Assembly: GCA_013365365.1 (NCBI GenBank)
Contig: JABVXU010000125.1
Span: forward strand, 1 to 64,000
Direction: 5' to 3'
Length of the DNA: 64,000 nt
Source of the DNA: Cruorifilaria tuberocauda
Taxonomy: Eukaryota > Nematoda > Chromadorea > Rhabditida > Onchocercidae
Position 1 is the first letter of the stretch. Every line of letters starts with the position of its first letter. Shown here one piece after another: positions 1 to 13,699 of this stretch. The notes under the pieces were generated by a model. That model made no database searches and was not told where the DNA came from. It was given only the letters and a program-made list of their open reading frames with translations. Position numbers and translations under genes: made by a program.

Positions 1-3000
1 TGCCTCAGAAGCCAGTTTTATAATATAACACTAATCGGTACAAGTTACTTGATTGTCAGTTGTCAGTAAATGTTGGTATTTGACTATATCTGGGATTCTC
101 TGTGAATTCTGTGCTCTGAATATAAGTATTACCGTGCTAAAAGTTCCTCTTTGAGAGCTTCCTCATGATCTCGTAGAGCTTCAAGTTCTTTCGAATACAG
201 CATTTTAGCTGCTGTTAACTCTGTTTCGTATAAACTTTGTGCCCTTCGGAGTTTCATTTCAAATGTCTCTCCTAGTCGCTCCTTTTCAGCTTTTAAGCTT
301 TTCCGTTCTTCTTCTAGTCGTTGAATTTCAATCATGTATCTGTAGTATACATTCGGTTTCCGGATGAGTACTCGCCATAAAAGTAGAAATAGGAACTATT
401 TTAATTTATGAAACCTCATAATAACCTACTTCTGCTCCAGATTTAGTAACTGTGACTCGGAAAAACGTTGTTCCAGTAACTGGATTTCCTTCTGATGCTC
501 CTGGCGTAATTTTTCGAGAGCTTGTTCTTTTTCTCGCTCAAATTTGTCCTAGATTAAATTGGGTTCAAGATCTTACCCAACTTCAGGAAGAATGGAAACT
601 TAAGGGAGCAAAAATTATTTCTGTATTTTTCTTTCTTAATTTCACACACCACTGTTAGTGAACTGATGGCACATATTTTAGAAACAAGGAGCTAATTATC
701 GACAATTCTTTGAAAAAATATAACGCAAGACGAGAGTAAAGAACAGTGAATGGTACTTGTAAAGCTTGAAAACTTTTCATCCGAGCCTCAAAATCCTTTT
801 TAGCTCCAAGAACTTCTTCGCTAAGAGCTATGATTCTACTAGAATATTCTGCTTCTAGTTTGCGCTCTCGTTCCGCTACTCGTTCTCTATATTCGCTGCA
901 ACATATATGATAAATTTTCCAAGTAATACTTCCCGTGATTTACGCATGATTGAAGAAAATTTAATTTTTTTAACATTCCTTCTGTAGAATTTTTTGATTC
1001 ATTTGAAAATTTTGGAAAATAGCTCACTAGTCTAACCTAAATGTACCCATAACATTATATTTCTGTCGCTCATATTCGGCAACTGTGTCTTCCAGAGTTT
1101 GTATTTTCTTCTTCAGCTCGCTTTCTCTACCTCGAGGTGCAGCTAAAGTTAACTTCTTGTTTTGTATGCACACAGGAATTAGGAGAAATTATTTATATGA
1201 AGACTACTTGAATTTCTGCAATTGACCGTCAATAGGACTTTAAGCAAGTAGTTGAGAGTATTCATTAGAGCTTTCTGTATGCTCCTTGAAAATTGTATTT
1301 TTTCAACATTTTCATCATAAAGGAAAAACTTTACTTGAAGAAGCCACTTTGAGGATAGAGAATAGCTTTGTCGATTCCTCTGAACCATTCCCCTGATTAT
1401 TGTTGCTACTCCCACTTTGTACATTGGGTGGTGTTGGCCAAGCAATGATGTCAGGTCGCGAATCTCTAATTACATTAGTTTGTGGTGAACAGTTACCACA
1501 CCGTTCCGTACTGTAAGAAATTTGCTGCGTAGCTTTTGATTTGTTTTAAATGAGATGTTACAAGCTTTGTTATTGATAAATCAACTTGCAGAAAAACTAA
1601 AACCAAACTTATCCTATTTAGTAGACGAAATTTACAGGAATGAATAAGAATTCATAATGCTGAAAGAAAACTCATTTCTTATTCTATTTCTTCTTTTATG
1701 TCTTAACTTTCGAGTTTCTGGAAGATCGCTTTATAACTATCATCTTTACTGATCTGTAATTTATTTCTTCAAACTTTTTGAGATTTTGAGGTCTTATTTA
1801 CATTTTGGCAAAGACGTTGTCCAATCAGGTCTTCAAATAATTACGTAAACGAGTGTCTTTAAACTAGTTAGCCGAAATACCTAATTATGCCGGTTCTCAT
1901 GAATAAAGTAGGATCCTAAAACTGATGATATAGTAAGAACCTGTTATCAAGCGGCTGAGGTGATTTGCTTTTCCGGCGTGGTGATCTGGTACCATTGCTA
2001 GAGATGTGAGGTGATCTGGACTGAAGGCGACTGCTCGGTGAACATTCCTCAAATTCATCGGACAGATACTGAACATTAACTGATAATTTTTTTAGGTTTG
2101 CTGTATAAGCATTACAGAAAATGGAAGTCAGTCATTTTCCTTATCGATTACATATCACAAAAAGCATCACTTTTACCCTTTCTGCCTGATTTCTGTCAAA
2201 GATATCACTTATATTTATCTCCGCAATTGTAACTTTTCTGCCGGATGTCTTTGAAAAATATGATACGGCTTTTATATAATATGAATGACATGAACGAGAA
2301 AATTGAGAAAACAGTCTATTACTTTTGATATTCAGATTTAATTAAGAAAATAACAGAGAATAATGAAGAAATGTTTACATAACACGAATTTACTTGAAAT
2401 TAATGCAAGGCATGGCTTACCATTTCACGGATGCTCTCAGTCATGTTGAACCATTCGTCACCTACAATATTTCGTATACTTTTATCGAGTGTTTCAATAG
2501 CAGTGCCAAAACATCGGGAAAAAATAAGTTATCAATTTTGATTGATTTTTTTAATTAGATTAAAATAATGGTGTTGATAACGAATTCATTCTGTTTCACT
2601 TATTCAGATCATTACATTTTTTACCACTTTTTTCCGCCAATGGAAAACCTATCTGGAAATTTTATCCGTAATTACGATTATAGATGTACTTAAATATCGT
2701 CAAATAATAATAAATTCATAATATAATGATCAAAAATTAGAATTTTAGTCGTGATATACCGCATTTTGCAAATTTTGAAAGGAATCGTGAAACAGCAAAT
2801 TCCTGCTGATCCAAATTTTCGAGATATTCCTTTTATGTCAAATTCCTTATTCGAATTTAGTTCATGAATTAATGTTCTACATTTGTCATTTACCTAATTT
2901 ATAGATTCGAATACATATTATAAAAAAGCTAAAACACCTGTAATACAAACTTTAATAAAACTAAGACTAGTTTAAAGCAGAGAAGACTGGCATGAAAAAG

Positions 3001-3839
3001 AAAAGTTAGATGAAGGAGGGGAGACGGATTACAAAATCCGCGCTCATGTCTTTCCTCTTTTTTGATAACTTGCTTCTCTATTGACAGTTTTGATGTCATC
3101 TGCGTGAATCCGTTTCGAATATTTCTCGCATATCAGACACGATAAATAGCTGCATCAAATAAATGAAATGTGATCGGTGAGATTTAAACGAGGATTGCGA
3201 TTTACAGAGAGTGCCATTTACATATCACTGACCATCTTAGAACACTAGAGAAGATATGGAAGAGCTATTTTTTCCTTTATTATTATCGTCATTAGAAACA
3301 GTATCCGTGTTTCAGTGTTAGAAATGATGAAGACAGTAGTCGTAAAAAGTTATCTCCAGATGGTAGTAATATTAATTGGTGAAATTCAAAAGATTTGGGA
3401 AAGGATTCAAGAAAATTGGAAAGTGCTGAATTAAAAGGAGTCACTATAGAAATAGTACAACTTGAAGTTGCCCATATTAGAAAATTACCCCTATAACTTC
3501 TTGATCTTTGATTAAAATTTGAATAATGAAATTCTGAAACTTGGCCAAAATGATTCAATGAGCTGTGCAAAGGATACGTTTATTCGTAGTAATAATAGTA
3601 GTGGGAGTAGTAATACCTTGTGCTGTGGGGAGGAGAAGAAAATAATGATTGCAAGAGGTGTGATCTGAAGCGATAGGGAGAATCAAATTGGCTAACTTCG
3701 AAGAGATCCGTTGTGCTTAGGCTTCTAACGAACTACCCTCATCATCTATAGCACTTTCTCTATCATCTTCGAGAAGAGGTGATGTTCGCGTACTTGCAAA
3801 TTCGTATCTATTTCGTAGAACATCCTGATTCTTCGTCAT
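1..3839 (-). CDS. FAM184-like coiled-coil protein, 5' part (eight exons; runs off the left edge)
   Basis: Eight minus-strand exons join in phase: 3737-3839, 2421-2461, 1941-2068, 1335-1510, 1037-1142, 757-895, 430-548 and 133-339, about 339 codons. The start chosen is the ATG at 3839 (MTKNQDVLRNRYEF). The first ~150 residues are low complexity: an acidic stretch, an Arg/Ser/Pro segment (SRSPHISSNGTRSPRRKSKS) and a Ser/Asn-rich stretch. From exon 5 on the chain is continuous charged coiled coil. Marks of the FAM184 family are ESELKKKIQTLE, then EYRERVAERERKLEAEYSSR, then DFEARMKSFQALQ, then AQSLYETELTAAKMLYSKEL and LRDHEEALKEEL. These follow the order of the N-terminal coiled coil of human FAM184A, compared from memory. 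The family has no well-defined biochemical activity. The last exon ends in phase 2 at 133, so more exons lie to the left. The usual FAM184 N-terminal KKIAQLTKVIYAL block was not found; the low-complexity leader stands there instead. Confidence 0.82.
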
Positions 3840-6800
3840 CCGTCTATCTCAGTTGGTAAAGTACGAACAGATAGATGAAAGAGAGACAGATGTACTGACA
3901 GGCAATTATTGAAATGTATTCCGTATGCGCCTGTTCCTATTAGTTCAGCGATCCTTGCTTTCAACTTTCATTAACTAATCAAATTATCAGTTAAGAACAA
4001 CTGTGGAAATCAATTCTTCATGCAGATCAGCTGTTGATGAAGAATGAAAAATAAAAATAACGATATGTAATTTGATTATTTCAATTTTATTTAGGGCTTT
4101 CTAAGAAACCAGAATTTGTAAGTTTTGTCAATAGATTGCCAAATTCCATGCAATTTATTTACTTTTAGTTATGAATTTCTTCAGATATTTATTGCTTTCT
4201 TCAACTTGGTATATAATTCATTCTAAAATGAGAATCCTGTAATATCTGATACTATGCGGGCAGTAAAAAAACTTTTACATCATATTTGCACGGCGGTTTC
4301 GAATATATTGGCATTTGTACGCAGTTGCTCACATATTTTTTCCATCTAATTTACTCAGTAGAAAAAAGCATTACGTAATGTTATGCAGGATTCTGCTACA
4401 TTTCAACACATTTATGTATGAGACAATAAGTATGTGAAATATATATATAAACTGCTTCATACTCAGTAGATTTATTCCATACAAGTTATATTATTTTTAG
4501 AAGCAACGAATTAAGGGCAATGTTATATTTTTAGGATATGGGCTCAGGTGGTACTACAAATTATAAATTATTATACTAAATGCCATGCGATAATTTAATT
4601 CTGTGTGGCACTAGAGGAAAAAAGAAGTGATCACAAATATGATGAAACCTGTGGCATGATGCGATTCATATAAAGCTTCGTTACCTTCTTTCTCCGTTCA
4701 TTTCAAATGGCTTTTGCTACCATCCATTGTGTGATCACCTACGATTTTATCCAATCTATTTATTTCTGATTCGTTAAACTTTTTCCTATAATTATATTGC
4801 ATGACATTTGCACTGAAATGTTTAAAATTCAGTTATGATTCGTTTGAAAAGAAGATTATTTACATAGTTCCCCTTCATCTAAAAACTTGGTTACGAGCAT
4901 AGTGATTCTTCATAGATTCTAAGTGGAAAAACTCATTTCTCAAATGCTTAATGAGTGGACATCATAATTATTTTAGCTTTACGCACGAATAAAACAGCAG
5001 GCTGAATTCAATTCCATCATTTAAAAATTAAACTGCCAAGATGAATATTGAAGAAATACTAAAGAAAAAGCATGACAAAAGTGGAAAGTAAGAAAAAATG
5101 GTTTGAGATGAAAAACGTAAAGAGAATGAAAAAAGAATAGTCACACGAAGTTAAGAAGTAGTAAAGATATCAGCAAACATTTTTTAATATCATTCAAAAG
5201 TTAGGGTAACTAAAACTATTCAGATGTTTGTATTTATACTTCATTTATCATTTTCACTAATAACAATAAAATGGATTAAAATATTCAGGTCATTATGACC
5301 AAAAATTTCGGGAACTAATTATCGATTGGGATGGGTGCAAATAAGTATCAAATACAACAAATAAAATCTCTGATTTATAATGAATAATGGGTGAGGAAAG
5401 AAATATGATTTCATCGTTTGAAATTAGTTAAAACTTTCTCCTTCCTATAGGTTATATTCGAAGTTGTTTTCTTTCCATGGATGTGACAATGTGGGGAGTA
5501 AATTGAATCGCAGCTTAAGTAGTCGTTTTCTCCTTTCTTTATAATTCAGCTTCTCAGTGAAGGAAAATGCGAAATAATTTGTAGATTCTAACTTCCATTG
5601 ATGCCATAAATCAGTAAAATGTGACTCAACGTTCGAAAATTTTTCCAGTTTTACTTTTTAAGAGTTAATGATCATTTGCCTTATCTTTTCTATCATATTA
5701 AAGTTAATTGGAACTTTGGAAGTAAAGGGATGAACGATCATAGTAGTAGCATCTAGATTGGGAGGAGATGATTGTAAGATGTTTCCGCTTTCTGATATAA
5801 TGCTAATAGATGAAATCGATAGATCATAAGATGTGCACTGCCTGACACCAATTTTTTCCTCCCATCCTAGCATCAAAAATTTATGTAAACCGGAAGGAAA
5901 GCAGGCAGGCAATTATCACAGAATTCTTACTGAGTTCAAAATCTGTGAAATAGACCGTTTCAACGAAAGAGTCTTATACCTTATATTGGTATAAGATCAA
6001 GTTAAATATTATTTAAATGAAGCATGAATTGAAATGAATAGAGCTTTGAAGTTCATACATTTTGTGATATTGCAAAAAAATTAGATTTTAATAAGACTAA
6101 AGAGTTATGATTAACATATTTTTAGGCTGTAGGTGTGGCAAAGAACAATACGGTATTCCATTACAGTTGTAGATGAAGACAATAAAATCGGGCAATTAAA
6201 CAGACCCTAAGGGTAGATATTACGAGTTCCTGCTTTGATTCATAGCAAACATCGAAAACAACGGAAACACAATTTACTATGCTTTTCACTTCTTTGTTTT
6301 CATTCTGAAACATTTTTATATTTAGAAATGAGAAGTGACTCCGAGATGCAGATAAAATCAGACTCACTGCTATTTTTAATTTAAATCCGTAAATAACATT
6401 GAGGAAAAATTATCTTGAATCAGTAAATTCCAATACTGTTTGTTAAAATTTTTAAGTGCAACTTAATCATGTAAAAATTTTAAAATGCCAGAAAATCAAT
6501 TTTAAATTGCAGATTGTCAAAGCGAATTAATAAGCATTAATCGAAGTATTGATGAAAAATGAAAGAAAACTAGCAGGTAGAAAACAATAAGTAATAGTAG
6601 AGAATTGAGTTGTTAGTGCAGATATTTTGTTAGCTCTAATAAGGAACATTTGAACATTTTGATGAAAGAATCTGATGTTTTTATCAAAATCCTAGTTGTT
6701 TCGAACTATAATTTTAACATTTATGGTTTAAAACCATTCCATTCACAATAATTGCTTATTTTTTGTGTTAAAGAACTTGTTACAATGATATATATATATA

Positions 6801-7654
6801 TGCTAAACGTTCTACCAAAAAATTCACATCTTCATTTATGCTTCCTTGCTTGATTCATCAAATTTCCTTCTGTTATCGCTAAATATGTATGGCTTATTAA
6901 AAAAATTTTTTGGACGAATAAAATCATTAGAAGACTAACTATGGAGAATTGAAAGATAAGAATACTTCTCTCATATTGCTAAACTAACTCAAAAGTTAAG
7001 GTAATCTTGATTGTCAAATTGAGTCTGAAATGTATTCGAGAAGAAAAAGTGATGTAGTGATCGTGCAAAAGTTTAGGGTTGCCAAGTCTTCTATATTATA
7101 TAACTTTTTCAAGAAGTAAAGAGTGAATTTCAATTAGACAAATTTATGAATCTTTGATAGATAATAACAAATGCTCATCCTTCTTGAAATTTTATCAGTA
7201 TAAGTTTGTCGACGTTGATTTTCTTTTTAACTCTTAAAACTATATTTGATTTGTGTGAAGCTGATGTAAACTCCGCCAAAGACTTGTTCACTTTTTAAAG
7301 TCACACGGCATTGTTGTATTATGTAGCGTATTATGTCAATGATTGTTCTACCTATAACTTTATTTTATTAAATCACTTTTCTCACTTATATAAATACGGT
7401 CACTTTAAACAACGCTGTAATTTTTAAGATGTTCTAACAAAGAAAAATCAGACCTTTCTTAACCCAGTTTCTTGCATCGTTATTTTATAAAAATTCAGAA
7501 ACGTCCGTTTTATACCTTACTAAAGATTTAAAATCGAGATTAGAATGATCGACATACTGCTCAAAAAGTTAGTAATTGACGCTATGCAAATAAATCAGTC
7601 ATGAATCAAAGTTTTGCAACATTGAAGGGTAATTTGAAAATTTTTGGTACAAGT
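3840..7654. other. Intergenic, no gene recognised
   Basis: This AT-rich stretch lies between the divergently transcribed FAM184-like and neuropeptide genes. Open frames here (for example 5658-5912 on the minus strand) have no recognisable domain, no matching exon partners and no convincing codon bias. It presumably holds the promoters of both neighbours, but no specific element could be named. Confidence 0.5.
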
Positions 7655-8303
7655 ATGAAGTTATCAATCACTCTACTTATCGTACTCATTACGGATTGCA
7701 TTGCATGGTCGAAAATTGTAAGTCATTATCTTTCTAGAAGTAAAAAGAGAGAACTGGAGTAATTTGAATCGTGAGATTCTCATTTTTATGAATGAAATAT
7801 TTAGTCTCTTTTGTAATATTTAGTCTCGATCTGGACGTCTGCATTTTATTTCATGAATTGATAAAATCAATTAAGGTTGATCGAACAGATAATGATATGC
7901 CAATCGAACAGTTGAGAAGAATTTATCAAGCAACGTTGCTCAAATCAAAACGTAGTCGTAAGTTTCTCTTTGATAATTATCATTACCAACCTTAGCAAAA
8001 GCAATATTGAAAGAAGTAACTTAATGGTTAGGGAAAATTCCTGACTTACCGAAATTCCTGCTCCTGATATGTAAATTTGTAGAAATAATCAATAAATTAG
8101 ACAATATATGAGCAAAGATTGTGGTTTGATGAATTTCAATCAGGTTTGATTTTTCCTCTTATTCATTTTATAATTCATTTATCCATCCGTAATGGCTACT
8201 GGGAGCTGAATTTACAGCAAGCATGGGTTTATCATTAGCAGAATATATGGCAAGTCCACAAAGCCAGGATAACTTCCATTTTATACCAATCATTCGTCGT
8301 TGA
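7655..8303 (+). CDS. Neuropeptide precursor with the nematode SLAEYMASPQ...DNFHF core
   Basis: Three exons join in phase: 7655-7717, 7876-7957 and 8218-8303, giving 76 residues. Residues 1-17 form a hydrophobic signal peptide (MKLSITLLIVLITDCIA). A short spacer (VDRTDNDMPIEQLRRIYQA) leads to the basic site SKRSR. One peptide follows, containing GLSLAEYMASPQ and then DNFHFIP, and the precursor ends in a dibasic RR just before the stop. An in-frame ATG lies upstream at 7601, but MKLS gives the better signal peptide. The core resembles a conserved nematode peptide that I associate, from memory and tentatively, with the NLP-49/SNET-1 type of C. elegans. Product: a secreted peptide released by a proprotein convertase. 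No Gly precedes the terminal RR, so C-terminal amidation is not predicted. The gene stands alone, with gaps of several hundred bases or more on both sides. Confidence 0.8.
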
Positions 8304-9283
8304 ACAGTTCAGATGACCGATATTCAATTTTTCTATGATCAATTTCATGATGACATATTATTCTCATAATGACCGTATAAACAATATATGAGTTGGAGTA
8401 TTTCATTTAATTTTATTAATTCCAAAATTTAAAATTTGATTCGAAGGGTAGAATTCATCGAAATCTTTGCAGAAATGAAGCAAACTATTACATGGACTCT
8501 CTATTGCTTTCACTCTTTAATCATTTCTTTTTTATCTTTGATTTGTGAAATGAACGGTGGCAACTTTTTTGTTAACAACACTTCGTAAATATTCCTCTTT
8601 CAGCATATTACCACCTGCTTTCTGTAACCAAACTGATATCTTTGTATAATAAATTGTTTGTTACTGATGAAGATTTACTTCAAATTTTAATCGAAATGAT
8701 AATTCCGTAAGAAGGAGAAGAGAAGAAAGTTCGAGGAATTTCTAAATCAATGAAGTTTTCGCAAATAAAATTTCATTCAAACTAGTCGACAATATGTTTA
8801 AATAACATTTTTATTAAATTGAAAAATGATAATGCTAACGAAAAGGAAATTTTAATGGAAAATATATGGAAAAAGAAATGGTGGATGTATTTTAGTCTGC
8901 AGTTAGAAATAAGTTAAATGAAATGCAGGAAGGGTAAAGACTGGAACCGAAAGGAAATGTGCAGGAGAAACTTAAAAATAGAAGACAATAATTTCATATC
9001 AAGGAAGTACAAGCAAGATACGAGTTTGAAATTTCATGGAAAATAGAAGATACTCATTTTAATGAAATATTCTTCACCCTACTTTTACTTAAATTCAGCA
9101 TTTAAATTCACTATACTTGTCGTAATGATTAAACTTTTGTCAACTCATAAAAGGCAGTTTGTCTTTTGTGCCAGTGTGTTATGATGATTTGATTCGATAG
9201 TGTGGTGAAGTAGAGTGAAATATGAAGGACGTTAAATATTGGGCACTGCAAATAATTTGATATATGGAAAATAGGAGAAGGAA
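8304..9283. other. Intergenic, nothing recognised
   Basis: This AT-rich spacer separates the 3' end of the peptide precursor from the convergent 3' end of the DM13 gene. It should hold the 3' UTRs and polyadenylation signals of both. No open frame of note. Confidence 0.5.
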
Positions 9284-12200
9284 TTAGATAACATCATAAT
9301 CATTACATGGTGGCACAAGTAAGCTTGGTGTAATAACGTGTCCATACGATCGTCCTTCTATTTCATTGAATACCGAAATGAAATCAATGTCGAATGTACG
9401 GTATGTTTTCGGTAGACGGATCATCACATTTTCACTATTATAATTTCTCAGCGGTTGATCGCTTAAATTTTGCAAAATATTTCACATCAGGCAATTTTCA
9501 GCAATGACTGTAACATTTATAAACTGAAGGCATCAGTATATGCTTCATCTTAATTGTAGAGATGATATGTGAAAGTCTGCTGTAATAACTAATAAACATT
9601 GCTAAAAGTTTTAACTATGCACATCAAATATTAAATGTTTCGCGAAATGCAATACTCGTTTTACAAAAAGTCTATTTAATTTCTATAGTTAGCAAAAATA
9701 GAACTAATAAAAGATACGACTAACGGTGGTTGCCCAACAACGTAAGCACGCACTTGTTTTTCGATTCTATCCGGAAAATGTCCAATACCAACATAGAAAT
9801 ATGTTTCTATAATAGAAAGCAATATTAAGTTGTGATGAATTTCTGTGATTAAAAAACAAAAAAAGTCGTTAAAAACATGAGCAGCTGATTTGTGAATCGT
9901 AAGTACTTGCAGGACTGAGAATGCCGCTTTGCCAAATTGAGATAAATAAAACCTGGTGGATCGTTTCCTTGGTTGAATACAAAACCTGGTATGAAGATTG
10001 TGTTGCAATTCAAAATCTGCACACGATGTGATGTAACGTTATGAGACTGACCCAACAGTGCACCAATTTTCTCCTCATGCGGTGGATCAATTCCTTCTAG
10101 TGATAACAGCGGGATCGTTCTCTTTAAATATTTTTTATTAAGACTAATAAGACATTGATTCATATCCTAAAATTAGCAGGCACAAACTTACTCTCCTAAA
10201 AACCTTGAACTAATAATTTAGCACGATTGAAGTTATCTACATATTTTTAAAGTTTTAATAAATAGACACCAAGAAAACTCGAGAACCAAAGATGGCTCCA
10301 GTTATTTTAAACTTTTCGTTTATTGCGTGCAAGTAACGAGAAAATCAAGTTTGTGAAAAGACGTTTTAAAATTAATGAGAATCAAACTTGAGCACAGTGA
10401 TCACGTAAAGCGACCCATTGATATTCTGTTATCTTTGCGTCGTTCGTAACCGAAAATACGACTGTTTTATCCTCAATCAACGGTAACTCAAAGCGACGAT
10501 CGATATGTACTTTGAGACGAGGCTCAGTTGTTGTAACTGTGGTCATTACTTTATGATCCAAGTTATTTTCGTTTTTGTTCTGAAAATTCAAAATTGCTTT
10601 AATTGAATTGTTTCGCAACTGAAATCAGTGAACCTTTTTTCCAAGTTCCGTGCGTCTTCTCTTCGTTAGCCTGGGATCTTGGATAACCCAATATAGAGGT
10701 GTCGATTCTCTGGACAAAGGCGTCGTGGTAATTGCGACATCTTGCGTTGACTCAAATGTCACATCTTCATCTGTTTCGAAGAACTTCTCCGATAATAAGT
10801 AGTCATCTGTAGCTGAATTGTCTTCATTACCTGCAAATGAGTATATTTTCATTTAGAGTTGCACATTTATCTATTCGTTTGATCAAACCATATTGGCTAT
10901 AAATATGTCAGTCAGTACTGACTTCTTTTTTTCATTAATTGGATAGTAATGATTATTCATACATGGAATTTTAGCAGCAAAAGATCCTTCGAAATTCAAT
11001 AAAAATAAAAATCTATCGATGACCATCACCAATATACCTGTAATTTGCTTTCCCGCAGTTGATTGCCGTGACGACTTTTTGGCCCATTTTTCAGATATAG
11101 TTTGACCAAGCATGACTGGGAACCCCTTGTCCTTTCGATTATATTTGATGGATTTTTCAGTCTTTTTTCCATGATGCGGTAGTAATTTTTCCTGCCATTT
11201 CTGTTATTTACGGATTATAAAATTCAAATAATAATAGCTATTGGAGAAGAAAAAGTTGCAATATTCTTCAAGTTGTATGATACGACTGCCTTATTCCACT
11301 GACATTATGATAAGTAATTAACTACCTGTTTTAGTGGATACGCATTTTGTCCATGAGGGAAAACACCATCACTTGCAAATATCCCAGTGTTACCATCATT
11401 TTTGAAAAAATCCTTAATTTCATTGTCAACTTGTCCCTCTTTACTTCTGACGTCATGTTCATTCTTCCCTTCTACCATTGACAACAGCCTTTTAGAGGGA
11501 AACATTGAGATAAAATTGCAGAATAGCAGAGAGGCAATTAGTTTTATCTAAGTTTCAATAATTTTTCACGTTTCACGAAACTTACAAAGTGAAATACCAA
11601 CAATAACTTAAACACATGACTCAAAATATTTCTCTCTCATCCGATCTCTCAAGGCCGCTGAATAATGCTTACCATTTACACTCATTTTAGATTTTAGATT
11701 GTATTATAGAAAAGTTAGAATTGATAAAAAACACTCGCTTAAAGACATCATTTGTCGACATTGTAGCCTCCACTCTGTCACCAGCTTCGAGTACGGAATC
11801 GGTATGGAAATCTTCGGATTCACTTCTTATCGATTTGGTATCATTAGGTTTGAATTCTTCTATTGACCCGTTAAAAGTGATGATTAGAGAAAAATGAAAA
11901 AATCAAACAGACACAGACTTCCTGATATTTCGGTATCTCTTTCAGGTCTAGTAAACGTTAATGTTAATTCCTTTGACTTCTCAAAATCCTTTTTTTTTTG
12001 GAAAACCCGAAAATTTGATATCCATTTTAGTCTAATCGTTAATTCTGTCATATCAAACTTGATTTTCTCCAGTCCTCTACTCTGTTATCTTATCTATCTT
12101 TCTTGTTCGCCTCCTAATTACTTCATTTCGAGTTTCATTTACACATCTTCTCGTTTGCTATCAGTAGAAAACATTAGACAAAATTTTAATCACTGTTAGT

Positions 12201-13699
12201 CAAAGTCGTTGTATTTGTATTTGTAATGATATTATCGATGGCTGGATTTGATTGTCCAACTTCGTCAACGACTTTTCCAGATAATTCATTGCCATCAAAA
12301 ATACTGGTTCTGAAGTAGCAGATGAAAGAAGCTAAATTCTGATCCTCAAAATGATATCAGAGACTGGAGAATTTCAAAAACATACGCATTGGTATCAAAG
12401 AGTATTATTTCGTTCATTGACTCGAGAGAGAAATCATCCTGAATTGTTGCGGCTGAGGACAAAACTGCACTGAAGTTCCTGGAAAATAGAATAATTCGGT
12501 AATTTAGTGAGTGGGTGTTAATGCCAGGACAAATTAGAGAGTTATAATAACTTAGTACTGGTTCAAGTTTATAAAGAGAGCTTTGCCTAGATTATCAGGA
12601 ATGCTTACATACTATATGTGGGGTACCAAGATCAGATCTCTTTTTCCTGAGATGTTAGACAGCCATGCTAAATGTAAAACAAACAAACGTCGTTGATGAA
12701 TCTACAATTTCAGGATCGTTGATTTCCTCAATATGGATGTCTTTTGTTTTCGGAAGAAAGTCCTCCGATGAATTCATATCGATTTCAATGCCCGCAAACG
12801 GATCTTTTTGCTGCATCAGTACCGACTCTTTGCCATCTTTTTGAATGATTAGTATTACCATGTGTTTTTATAGGACTAACAAAACCATTTTTACCTTACA
12901 CTGTTCTTTCCAAAACCATAAATCGTTATTCTTCAATACGAAGATTAAAATTTTGTTCTTAGAAATACAGTTTTGTTTACTTTTTTTCCTAAATTTCGAA
13001 GAAAACCTTTTCGAAGTTCGAGATGATCAAATTCAACGGGCCAATTACGTATGCCGAACACAGAGAAAGGCACTTGGCGGGTAAATCGTTTTCTAATAGT
13101 GGGTTGGGATTCTACTACAGGTTGTGAGATTGACAAGAAAACACTGCCATTAACCGCATTACGATCAGTCGTACGTGGTGGTCCGATTATCATCGAAGTG
13201 CCTATAATAAAGTAACTAATTTCAGATAATTTCATTTTAAATGATCACTTATTTTAGAGAAGTTAATAATCATTTTAATGAGAGAGTGGAAGGAAAAAAG
13301 CTATCATATATTTCAGGCAACATTCCATTTTACTAAAATTTTTGAACTCTTGCAAATTTGTTCATAATGAAGAATGACGATTTAAATACGTAAGGTATCA
13401 AACCATATACATCCTAGTTGACGTGGTCGATGTGTGAAACGATGAAAAATGATGGTATATTCATTAGCAGCATATGCTTCCGCTCGAGTATTACCATCAC
13501 TATAATGAAGAGCACCAAGTGGTACGCCATAATAAGGGTTGCCATTATTCTGACCTATAAATTGCGATACAGTATTCAAAATTTTAAATCGAATAATGCT
13601 GCATGCCTTTTATTAGAGTGAATTTGATTAGATAAACTTACTGGTTGCGAAAAGTACTTGTCCCGAAAAAATGATAAATAATAACGGAATCATCTTCAT
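9284..13699 (-). CDS. Secreted multi-segment protein ending in a DM13 domain
   Basis: Fourteen exons join in phase for about 709 residues: 13642-13699, 13390-13554, 13007-13201, 12689-12836, 12386-12478, 12194-12309, 11733-11859, 11326-11488, 11038-11200, 10634-10830, 10388-10618, 9953-10166, 9725-9806, 9284-9461. Residues 1-18 are a signal peptide (MKMIPLLFIIFSGQVLFA). Exon 2 (YYGVPLGALHYSDGNTRAEA, then NEYTIIFHRF) looks like a diverged DM13-type segment, followed by basic sites such as RKRFTR. The middle is long, acidic and Ser/Thr-rich, with no fold recognised. A second block contains EYQWVALRDHC. The C-terminal ~170 residues carry the DM13 pattern: KIGALLGQSHNVTSHRVQIL, TYFYVGIGHFPD, VMIRLPKTYRTFDIDFISVF and GHVITPSLLVPPC. 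DM13 domains occur in Skeletor-type and other secreted or matrix proteins and have been proposed to be redox-related. Likely role: extracellular or cuticle-associated. The least certain junction is 13007/12836, where the acceptor is a weak AAAAG. Confidence 0.8.

Noticed and set aside
3292..3570. 92-codon minus-strand frame inside the first FAM184-like intron
   Set aside because: The exons on either side join in phase without it, and it has no recognisable domain.
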